DNA from: DASQDN01 sp035630195
Lineage (GTDB): Bacteria; Acidobacteriota; Terriglobia; Bryobacterales; Bryobacteraceae
Assembly (NCBI GenBank): GCA_035630195.1
Contig: DASQLD010000039.1
Coordinates: 1-14,662, forward strand
Length of the DNA stretch: 14,662 nucleotides
Reading direction: 5' to 3'
Below the pieces are notes generated by a model that did not search any database, was not told the DNA's origin, and saw only the letters and a program-made list of their open reading frames with translations. The position numbers and the translations under genes were made by a program. Below, piece after piece: positions 8,126-14,467 of this stretch; the first letter of the stretch is position 1, and every line of letters begins with the position of its first letter.

Positions 8126-9442
8126 ATGAATACCAGCCTCCGAGAGTTACCGTCGATCGACGAGGTGCTTCAGCGTGTCAAGACGCACCATCCGCGCGAC
8201 ATTGTGGTGGCCGAAACGCGCCGTGTCCTCGAGGAGCTTCGCGAGAAAATCAAAAAAGGCGCCGTTGTTGATCTGGAAAGCATTCCGCAACGGGTGTTTA
8301 CTGCTCTGCACAACCTTGAGCAACCATCGCTGCGTCACGTGATCAACGCGACCGGGGTTGTGCTGCACACGAATCTCGGGCGCGCCCCGCTTGCCACCGA
8401 CTCAATTCGAGAAGGCTACTGCAATCTCGAATTCAACCTTGAGACCGGTAAGCGAGGGAAGCGCGATATCCATGCGGCAAGCCTAGTCGAGCGGCTGACC
8501 GGCAAGCCGGGGCTCGTGGTGAACAATAACGCCGCGGCCGTCTATCTCGTCCTGAATTCGCTCGCTGCCGGAAGCGAGGTAATCGTTTCCCGCGGCGAGC
8601 TGATCGAGATTGGCGATGGGTTCCGAATACCGGACATCATGGCGAGGTCCGGCGCGATCTTGCGGGAGGTAGGCACAACGAACCGCACACGCCTTGACGA
8701 TTACCGCGACGCGATCAACGACCGGACTCGGTTGATCATGAAGGTTCATCCGAGCAACTTCCGGATATCTGGCTTTACCGCCTCGCCGCCCCTAGACAAG
8801 TTGAGCTCCCTGGCGCGGGAGAAGAACATTCCGCTCTACGAAGATTTGGGCAGTGGCTGCCTCATAGATTTGAAGCATTTCGGTGTCGAGGAACCTGTGG
8901 TCTCCGACAGGCTGAAGGCCGGAGCTTCCCTCGTTTCCTTCAGCGGCGACAAACTACTTGGAGGTCCTCAGGCTGGAATCATCGCGGGGGAGCCGGAGTT
9001 GTTGGCAGCATTGCGACAAAATCCTATGTTTCGCGCTCTGCGAGTGGATAAGCTAACTTACCAAACATTAGAAGGCGTATTACGCACGATTCTGCTGGGC
9101 CGTTTCGAAGAGATTCCCGTCCTGAGGATGATTACGATGCCTCTCGATCGAATTCGGGTTCGCGCTGAAAGGCTCGCGGCGCAATTGTCCGGCTGGGCCG
9201 TCGACGTACGGCTGGGACAATCGATCATCGGCGGCGGCTCGACCCCGGATCAATCACTTCCGACATGGCTGCTGTCTCTCGCCATGCCGAATACCGTTCA
9301 ATTCGAGAAAGGACTGCGATCAGGAACCCCGCCGGTCGTCGCTCGCATTGAGGACGACCGTCTAGTCCTGGACTTGCGGACTGTACTCGAATCGGAGGAG
9401 GAGGAACTACTCGCAGCGCTTGCTCAGGCGCGTTCCAGATAA
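8126..9442 (+). CDS. selA: L-seryl-tRNA(Sec) selenium transferase
   Basis: SelA is a PLP enzyme that converts seryl-tRNA(Sec) to selenocysteinyl-tRNA(Sec) using selenophosphate. From the ATG at 8126 (MNTSLRELPSIDEVL) it has 438 residues, slightly shorter than the E. coli enzyme. Signatures are VINATGVVLHTNLGRAPL, the VVNNNAAAVYLVLNSLA stretch, EVIVSRGELIEIGDGFRIPD, VGTTNRT, and the PLP-lysine segment SFSGDKLLGGPQAG with Lys near residue 276. The frame continues upstream to 7904 and there is another ATG at 8096, but the start at 8126 matches the usual SelA N-terminus. The genes normally needed with it (selB, selC, selD) are not in the window, and I saw no selenoprotein gene. Its last 19 bases overlap the 3' end of convergent efp. 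Confidence 0.92.
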   Translation: MNTSLRELPSIDEVLQRVKTHHPRDIVVAETRRVLEELREKIKKGAVVDLESIPQRVFTALHNLEQPSLRHVINATGVVLHTNLGRAPLATDSIREGYCNLEFNLETGKRGKRDIHAASLVERLTGKPGLVVNNNAAAVYLVLNSLAAGSEVIVSRGELIEIGDGFRIPDIMARSGAILREVGTTNRTRLDDYRDAINDRTRLIMKVHPSNFRISGFTASPPLDKLSSLAREKNIPLYEDLGSGCLIDLKHFGVEEPVVSDRLKAGASLVSFSGDKLLGGPQAGIIAGEPELLAALRQNPMFRALRVDKLTYQTLEGVLRTILLGRFEEIPVLRMITMPLDRIRVRAERLAAQLSGWAVDVRLGQSIIGGGSTPDQSLPTWLLSLAMPNTVQFEKGLRSGTPPVVARIEDDRLVLDLRTVLESEEEELLAALAQARSR

Positions 9443-9978
9443 CTGCCGTCGCTAGTATTCACCTTGATGCGTTCCCCTTCATTGATGAAGGCAGGAACCT
9501 GAACGACGAGACCCGTATCGGTTTTTGCCGGCTTCGTCACGTTTGACACCGTGGAACCCTTCAAGCCCGGTTCCGTTTCAAGGACAGTCAATTCCACCGA
9601 AGGAGGCAGTTCGACGCTCATCGGCTTGCCTTCATAAAATTCGACGTGGACCTTGATGTTCGGGATCAGGTAGTCGACGGCATCGCCAAGCAGTTCCTTC
9701 TTGAGCTCAACCTGCTCAAAGGACTCAGTGTTCATGAAGGTGTAGTTGTCGCCGTCGTCGTAGAGATACTCCATCTCTTGTTCGTCGAGAATTGCGCGCT
9801 CAACTTGTTCCGTGGAAGAAAAACGGTTATCTACCATGGAACCGTTACGCAGGTTGCGCATGCGGACCTGAACGAAAGCGCGGAGATTGCCCGGCGTACG
9901 GTGGACCATGTTGAAAATTGAGTACAGGTCGTTGTTCCACTTGATGACCATTCCGGGTCTGAGAGCTGAAGCTTGCAT
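9424..9978 (-). CDS. efp: Elongation factor P
   Basis: EF-P binds the ribosome between the P and E sites and rescues stalling at polyproline stretches. The 184 residues are the standard length and show the KOW-like N-terminal domain (RPGMVIKWNNDLYSI) and two OB domains, with the signature VELTVLETEPGLKG followed by GLVVQVPAFINEGE. At the tip of domain I the loop reads HRTPGNLRAFV, so the residue aligned with E. coli Lys34 is Asn31. Neither lysine (EpmA-type modification) nor arginine (EarP-type rhamnosylation) is present at the tip. Start ATG at 9978; a GAGG about ten bases upstream can serve as ribosome-binding site. It lies 27 bp downstream of the thioesterase gene on the same strand and is probably co-transcribed with it. 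Its tail overlaps selA. Confidence 0.95.
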   Translation of the reverse strand: MQASALRPGMVIKWNNDLYSIFNMVHRTPGNLRAFVQVRMRNLRNGSMVDNRFSSTEQVERAILDEQEMEYLYDDGDNYTFMNTESFEQVELKKELLGDAVDYLIPNIKVHVEFYEGKPMSVELPPSVELTVLETEPGLKGSTVSNVTKPAKTDTGLVVQVPAFINEGERIKVNTSDGSYLERA

Positions 9979-10005
9979 AGGAGGGAAACCTCTATACTAC
10001 CAGCC

Positions 10006-10422
10006 TCAGTACAGAACGATCTGCGTACACCGGAAAAGCGCCAGTTTCTTACCAGTTTGCTCGTGTGTCACGATGGCGTCCCACACTTGCGTCGTGCGCC
10101 CTAGATGAGGGCGCGTCGCATCGCAAAGCAGCAGACCTTCGAGCGCAGTCCCGAGGAAATTACTCTTCAACTCGATAGTCGTGAAGCCCTTGGCCTGGTC
10201 CGGCAGGTCTGCCATGGTGCCATAACCGCAGGCAGTATCGGCCAAACCGATGATGGACGCAGCGTGAAGATAGCCGTTTGGAGCCAGCAATTCGGGGCGG
10301 ATCGCCATACGTGCGCGCAATCTCCCTGGCTCTACCTCGACCACCTCAAAGCCGATGAGCCCGGGCAGGAACCCCTTACCCCAGGCACTCAATTCTACGA
10401 CCGTAGGAATTGCGCGACTCAC
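10006..10422 (-). CDS. PaaI-like hotdog-fold thioesterase
   Basis: A 138-residue hotdog protein of the PaaI/YdiI thioesterase group, which hydrolyses acyl-CoA or aryl-CoA esters. The core motif is NGYLHAASIIGLADTACG: N49-G50, H53 and acidic D62 correspond to the HGG....DxA catalytic segment of the family. The C-terminal strands (TTIELKSNFLG, LLLCDATRPHLGRTTQVWDA, KKLALFRCTQIVL) complete the fold. The start is GTG at 10422. A TATACT-like -10 box on the minus strand lies only six bases upstream of the GTG, so a leaderless transcript is possible, although no good -35 is seen. The gene diverges from the CAP-domain gene with a 46-bp gap and precedes efp. The substrate is unknown. Confidence 0.85.
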   Translation of the reverse strand: MSRAIPTVVELSAWGKGFLPGLIGFEVVEVEPGRLRARMAIRPELLAPNGYLHAASIIGLADTACGYGTMADLPDQAKGFTTIELKSNFLGTALEGLLLCDATRPHLGRTTQVWDAIVTHEQTGKKLALFRCTQIVLY

Positions 10423-10468
10423 GAACGGAGTATACCGCCGTAGTGCATGTCATTCTGACTAAAGAGTG

Positions 10469-11020
10469 ATGTTTGCTTGCTTGATGCTCGCTTTTATGAT
10501 CGATCAGCAACTGATCGAGGAACTCAATCGAATGCGCTCGAACCCTGCCCGGTACGCTACGCACCTCGAAGAGCGCCTCAAGTACTATCAGAAGAAAATA
10601 CTCCGGTTGCCGAACCAAGTCGCGCTCCAGACGAAGGAAGGAGACCGCGCCGTTAAAGAAGCGATTCGCGTCCTACGGGCAACCCAAAGCCTTCCGCAAC
10701 TCAAGGAGCAATCCGACCTCGCTGCCGCTGCTCGCGATCACGTGCGAGAGATCGGACCGAAGGGGCTAATACGGCATGCCCGCATTCCGCCAGGGGTTGG
10801 CGAGGTTATGAGCTTTGGTCCGGAACGTTCGCGCGATGTAGTTATCGAGCTTCTAGTAGATGATGGCGTGCCGAATCGCGGCCATCGCAAACTCCTGCTT
10901 GACAGCAGATTTCGATACGCGGGAGCAGCGTGCGGTCCGCACAAAACCTATCGAACTATGTGTGTGATCGATCTGAGTATTGGACCAGATCCCATGCCAG
11001 CATCGCCCAGGCAGCAATGA
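10469..11020 (+). CDS. CAP-domain (SCP/PR-1-like) protein with shortened core
   Basis: A 183-residue protein of the CAP superfamily. It has the helix LIEELNRMRSNPARYA, the segment LAAAARDHVREIGPKGLIRHA, a GEVMSFG element corresponding to the family's GEN(I/M), then VIELLVDDGVPNRGHRK, and finally ACGPHKTYRTMCVIDLS. In close bacterial relatives, as I recall them, about 20-25 residues (a DGS...DRI.RYG segment) lie between the first active-cavity His and the GE motif. Here only ARIPPGV remains, so part of the cavity wall seems missing. The start may be GTG 10466, ATG 10469 or ATG 10496. The extra residues are hydrophobic (MFACLMLAFM) but lack a positive n-region, so secretion is uncertain. The 3' end overlaps convergent DUF423 by 65 bp. 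Confidence 0.8.
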   Translation: MFACLMLAFMIDQQLIEELNRMRSNPARYATHLEERLKYYQKKILRLPNQVALQTKEGDRAVKEAIRVLRATQSLPQLKEQSDLAAAARDHVREIGPKGLIRHARIPPGVGEVMSFGPERSRDVVIELLVDDGVPNRGHRKLLLDSRFRYAGAACGPHKTYRTMCVIDLSIGPDPMPASPRQQ

Positions 11021-11345
11021 ACGCCACTCCGCCGAATGGAGTAACAGCGCCGAGCGTCCGAACTCCGGTGAGCGCCAGGACGTAAAGACTCCCCGAAAAG
11101 AGGAGCACGCCCGTCGCCAACATCCAACCCACACGCGACGCTCCTGCCGAACTGAGAAGCCCGGCTTTCGCCAGAGCTGGAAGGACCAGTAGACCTAGAG
11201 CATGGACGAAGTGGTAAAACACCGCTTTCTCATACACAGCCATTTCATAAGGATCCAATCGATCGCGCAGGCCGTGAGCGCCAAACGCTCCCAGTCCAAC
11301 TGCCAGCGCCAAAAACATGGAACCAACCGCACCCCAATTTATCAA
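10956..11345 (-). CDS. DUF423 (YgdD-type) membrane protein
   Basis: A 129-residue inner-membrane protein of family DUF423, function unknown. It has four hydrophobic helices and the diagnostic N-terminal stretch LALAVGLGAFGAHGLRDRL, followed by YEKAVFYHFVHALGLL and the C-terminal TPFGGVAFIAAWAMLAWDL. The start is TTG at 11345, within a TTGA that also contains the old stop (TGA, 11344-11342) of the upstream TIGR03437 gene. No Shine-Dalgarno sequence is seen, so translation probably depended on coupling with that gene. An ATG at 11318 is possible but would cut off the family-typical W-G start. The short hydrophilic tail (QYSDRSHT) overlaps the end of the CAP gene. Confidence 0.88.
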   Translation of the reverse strand: MINWGAVGSMFLALAVGLGAFGAHGLRDRLDPYEMAVYEKAVFYHFVHALGLLVLPALAKAGLLSSAGASRVGWMLATGVLLFSGSLYVLALTGVRTLGAVTPFGGVAFIAAWAMLAWDLVQYSDRSHT

Positions 11346-11470
11346 GCTATTTCGATTCTAACCGGGTTCGACGACACGCCATCGACAACGAGGACTAAAT
11401 CGGCCTCACCCTTGCCAGCAAGGGAGGTAGGAAGGCGCACATTGACCTGATCGACACCGGCAAACTGACC
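11342..11470 (-). pseudogene. Detached C-terminal 42 codons of the TIGR03437 gene, after an in-frame amber
   Basis: Directly after the TAG at 11473-11471, the same frame continues for 42 sense codons beginning GQFAGVDQVNVRLPTSL and ending in ...PVRIEIA, then TGA at 11344-11342. As I recall the TIGR03437 consensus, YAGPQGQFAGLDQVNV is its usual late segment, so this stretch is the missing end of the domain. It has no further stop or shift. The terminal TGA overlaps the TTG start of DUF423, which marks it as the original gene end. Confidence 0.85.
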
Positions 11471-13192
11471 CTAAGGACCGGCATAGACTACGGGAACGCT
11501 CGTTCCGCCTATGCTCACGCTAAACGACGACCCACCTCGAATGCCCGTTACATACAAGCTCAAGTACACTGGCCGGTGCTCTTCGAGTACGAGTCGCTCG
11601 ACATTGCAAGTCAAGGGACCGTTGCAGCGGAAAACGGGAACGTTTGTTTGCGACCCATCCTTCTCGATACGGAAGGCCATGGCGGCGGCCACACCGCGAC
11701 CGCTCGCGTTGGCGGTAAATAGAGCCGGAGCCACCTTTTCAACTTGACCGGTAGCCGTATTTGTAAGTAGACCGGCGAGGTCAGTCACAGCAATTTGGAT
11801 CGGACCCGGTGCTAGACCATCCGGCGCGATAAAGTTGACCTGCTCGGCACTCGCAAACAACACCGTGGCTCGGCGCGTAGTTTGAGCGCTATCGGTAATG
11901 CTGATTTGCGCGTCGTTGGGCATCCCTATTCCAAATAACGAAACGATTGAATTCGGTGCGATAACCTCAAACCCGCTGGCAGCCGAGACGGCACGAGGCG
12001 CAAAGTCCATCCCGTAGTAGCGCCCCATCCAATACGGAAGGATGAAATCGATGCCGGGCGTTTCGATTCGACCGGATCCGCCGCCAAACAGAAGATACGG
12101 ACTGCGCTGCCACAAAAAATCTGTGCGTACGCGCTCGGCTACCGGAATCGGGTGGCAAGCCCGGTCGCTGCCGCAAGCTTCGTACTTGCCCCGCAAATCG
12201 ACGAAAAAATCTCTTCGGGGCCGCTCAAGCCATTGCGCCATCAATCGCGCCGTCTCGGCATCCCGCTGGGCATTCTGCCCCCCCAGTGACCGATCGATGA
12301 CGTTGAAGAAAGCGTTGCCATGGTCGGCAACAATCGATCGGAACGTCCGGTATGTCGCTATGTAGTCGCCTCGTCGCGAGCTCTCTTCTTCCAGGCGTAG
12401 CAGACTATACAGCGCAATCGCATCGAGATTGAACTTGAAGTAGGATTCGTGTTCGTCGAACGCCTCCAGGGATATCGGCAGGCTGATCCCAATCGCTCGT
12501 CGACGCATGTCGTCATAAGGCGCGCGGAACCGCTCCGCATTGATCTGACGCCCTACTTGCAGGAGAGCAAGCTGTTGATCCGGTCGCAGCAGGAACGACG
12601 TGTTGAAGACCGACCAACCATCATCTAAGACGCGATTCAGCAACCTCGTGCCGATCTCTCGAATCAGCGGGCGATCTTCCGGCAGATGATCGTAGGCGAC
12701 GCTTAAGCCGAAAAACACACCCAGATACTGGTCACGCGATGTATTGCCGAACCAGTAGTAGTCGACACCATTGACCGAACTTCTGGATTCACCGTGGCGC
12801 CGCTCTTCTTGCCGTGGGAACGCCGCATACGCCGAATCCACCCGCAATGCGCATCGCGCCAGCAGGTCTTCGGGGCCGGTGACGTCGATCAGTAGCTCTA
12901 CTCCCCGAAGCGCCTGGCGGGCTGCGGCCAAGCTTTCGGGAGACTTGGTCACCGCGTAGCGAAACGCCTCGGCTGCAAGATAGTGCCCGGTCCAGATTGC
13001 CGAATCGCCACAGCGGGAGTACCCGATAATTTCATTGCTTTCGGGACCAGCAAATACAGGACTGAGGATCGTCCCAAACGGAAGATGACGAGCCTGGATA
13101 TTGCGTGAAATCTCGAGCGCCTGGCTGTCAAACGACTGCGCCGACAAAATCAAAGCCGAAAGAAAAATCTGACGCTCAGCGCACCCATGCAT
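11471..13192 (-). CDS. Exported protein with TIGR03437 C-terminal domain, truncated by amber
   Basis: A 573-residue protein as read up to the amber; 616 residues if the amber were sense. A weak signal peptide (IFLSALILSAQS) is followed by a helical region, residues about 25-390, with GYSRCGDSAIWTGHYLAAEAFRYA and VDYYWFGNTSRDQYLGVFFGL, suggestive of an alpha/alpha-toroid as in glycoside-active enzymes. That is inference; I do not recognise a catalytic family. From about residue 405 comes the Solibacter-type C-terminal domain TIGR03437 (PNSIVSLFGIGMPN, VLFASAEQVNFIAPDGLAPG, VAPALFTANASGRGVAAA, YLSLYVTGIRG). This domain stops at VPVVYAGP before its last strands. The start ATG 13192 has no good ribosome-binding site and overlaps the stop of the membrane-protein remnant by 17 bases. 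Confidence 0.8.
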   Translation of the reverse strand: MHGCAERQIFLSALILSAQSFDSQALEISRNIQARHLPFGTILSPVFAGPESNEIIGYSRCGDSAIWTGHYLAAEAFRYAVTKSPESLAAARQALRGVELLIDVTGPEDLLARCALRVDSAYAAFPRQEERRHGESRSSVNGVDYYWFGNTSRDQYLGVFFGLSVAYDHLPEDRPLIREIGTRLLNRVLDDGWSVFNTSFLLRPDQQLALLQVGRQINAERFRAPYDDMRRRAIGISLPISLEAFDEHESYFKFNLDAIALYSLLRLEEESSRRGDYIATYRTFRSIVADHGNAFFNVIDRSLGGQNAQRDAETARLMAQWLERPRRDFFVDLRGKYEACGSDRACHPIPVAERVRTDFLWQRSPYLLFGGGSGRIETPGIDFILPYWMGRYYGMDFAPRAVSAASGFEVIAPNSIVSLFGIGMPNDAQISITDSAQTTRRATVLFASAEQVNFIAPDGLAPGPIQIAVTDLAGLLTNTATGQVEKVAPALFTANASGRGVAAAMAFRIEKDGSQTNVPVFRCNGPLTCNVERLVLEEHRPVYLSLYVTGIRGGSSFSVSIGGTSVPVVYAGP

Positions 13193-13785
13193 GAAGGACG
13201 TAAGACAACGCCAGAAGGAGCATACAAAATGTAGAGACGGCGCCGATCAGATGCTTCAATTTGTCCGGCCGGCGCAGCACCGATGAAAATCGGAAATGCC
13301 AGAAACAAGTGCGGGGTAATCCCATATAGGGCGTTTGCGGTCCGGTGTAGTACCCGAGAGCCACAGTGGATAACATTCCGGTCAGGATCTTATAACTAAA
13401 CCGCGGGGCGGCGCCGAGCTGATCACGGCAATACAGAACAGTCCCTCTAGAACCAAGTTCACCACGCTTCACGAGAGGAGGATTCTCGCGTAATCCGAAT
13501 CGCTTTCCAGATGACTTCCAGTTGGCAGCATCGCTTGGACCTGAACGACCCTTGTCGCGCTGGGAGCGAGAATCGTGGTGTAAAGCAGCGAATTGCGGTC
13601 TCGGATTCGGAATATCGAGGCTGGCGAGACGATAAAACACGATAACGAACACCCGTGGCGGGTGGCCACATCGGGATAGCGCGCGCCGTCATTGAACGCG
13701 GCCCGGACTAAAGTGGCGCCCAGATCAGCGGGAAAACCCTGAGCCCGATCCAGAGCGCGACCAACCGGCGCTCAGTTTGGGTCAG
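13176..13785 (-). pseudogene. Remnant of an integral membrane protein gene, multiply frameshifted
   Basis: This roughly 600-bp stretch has no intact gene on either strand, but the minus strand shows protein-like pieces in all three frames. From the 5' side they are: TQTERRLVALWIGLRVFPLI (starting at 13785 with CTG); a piece through about 13690-13472 ending DSDYARILLS and TGA; VVNLVLEGLFCIAVISSAPP in the same frame (to about 13400); FSYKILTGMLSTVALGYYTG and PQTPYMG (another frame); TPHLFLAFPIFIGA (13317-13276, a third frame); and RRPDKLKHLIGAVSTFCM with LLLALSYVLHAWVR, ending in TGA at 13176. Joined, the second half reads as a run of membrane helices typical of polytopic proteins, for example a GT39/GT87-type glycosyltransferase C-terminus. 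At least four frame changes or stops are needed. The family is not identified. The CTG at 13785 overlaps the lipoprotein stop as CTGA, perhaps a ruined ATGA. Confidence 0.55.
13739..13775 (-). terminator. Possible hairpin after the lipoprotein gene, weak
   Basis: On the minus strand, beginning seven bases after the lipoprotein stop, CTGAGC (13775-13770) can pair with GCTCAG (13744-13739). It is followed by GGTTTT. Alternatively GAGCGC (13773-13768) can pair with GCGCTC (13758-13753). The two stems share bases and exclude each other. The T-tract is short, so this is a weak terminator candidate inside the gene remnant. Confidence 0.2.
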
Positions 13786-14453
13786 CGGGTCTCGAGATGG
13801 ATAGGCTCATCCAACCGGAAGCGAAGAACAGATTCTGCGGGAATGCGGACCTCTTTGCCCTGCGTCAAGACTTGCACTGCTGCCCCGGCGGCCGCCCCGA
13901 TCAGCCCACCGAGAACGGCTCCCTTGCCACCGCCTGCCGCAGCTCCGATGAGCGTGCCAAGCGCCGCTCCGCCACCCACGGTCTCCGCCGTTCGACGATT
14001 AGATCCCAAACCGGTCGTTTCTTTTCGTTCCTCGCTGATCACTAAATACGTGTTTCCCTCGACGGTGACGCTGCGAAGTCCAAGCTGCAAGCTCGCCCCC
14101 TTGACGCCGCTCTTCTCTTTGGCCTCGAGGATCACTAACTCGACTTTTGCTCCGCGCGGCAGCAACACCTTACCCTGAGCATCGACAACTTCGGTTGCGA
14201 TACTTCCCTGATAAGTGCGGCCTTCTGCGTTGCTGCTATTGATTTCCTCACTTGTCCGGACTTCCAGGTTGGTGCCTTCGGGAATCGTATTTGGCGCTCC
14301 CTGCACGGTGATGACGGCCGGCTTTGCGGGCGAAGGAGGATTCCCTCCCGCGGCCGTGCGGCTGCCGGAACAACTTGATAGAAGGAGCATAAATGCTCCC
14401 GCGGCAGCGATGGCGCCAGTCATGATGGTTCTGTCGATGTGGGACGTGCGCAC
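13782..14453 (-). CDS. Lipoprotein with glycine-zipper segment
   Basis: A predicted lipoprotein of 223 residues from GTG 14453. The signal peptide has R2 and R8 before a hydrophobic stretch (GAIAAAGAFMLLL) and a lipobox LSSC with Cys28. A Pro-rich linker follows. Then come beta-rich segments (GTNLEVRTSEEINSS, GKVLLPRGAKVELVILEA, LQLGLRSVTVEGNTYLVISE) and a Gly/Ala-rich zipper (VGGGAALGTLIGAAAGGG through LGGLIGAAAGAA), and finally RIPAESVLRFRLDEPIHL. Similar proteins are annotated as hypothetical glycine-zipper or TrbI-like envelope proteins; function unknown. The frame extends to an ATG at 14507 with a nearby GGAGG, but this lies inside the coding sequence of the upstream epimerase, so I reject it. 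ATG 14423 is possible but would leave a signal peptide without positive charge. Confidence 0.75.
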   Translation of the reverse strand: MRTSHIDRTIMTGAIAAAGAFMLLLSSCSGSRTAAGGNPPSPAKPAVITVQGAPNTIPEGTNLEVRTSEEINSSNAEGRTYQGSIATEVVDAQGKVLLPRGAKVELVILEAKEKSGVKGASLQLGLRSVTVEGNTYLVISEERKETTGLGSNRRTAETVGGGAALGTLIGAAAGGGKGAVLGGLIGAAAGAAVQVLTQGKEVRIPAESVLRFRLDEPIHLETR

Positions 14454-14467
14454 GTGGGTAACGGGTT

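Noticed and set aside
11471..11473. Reading the amber as pyrrolysine or another recoded amino acid
   Set aside because: The family residue here is ordinary Gln and no pyrrolysine genes or stem-loop signal are seen. A simple CAG-to-TAG change is enough.
14444..14455. Perfect 12-bp palindrome ACGTGCGCACGT at the lipoprotein start
   Set aside because: A palindrome of this length is expected a few times by chance in a window this size, and no second copy supports an operator.
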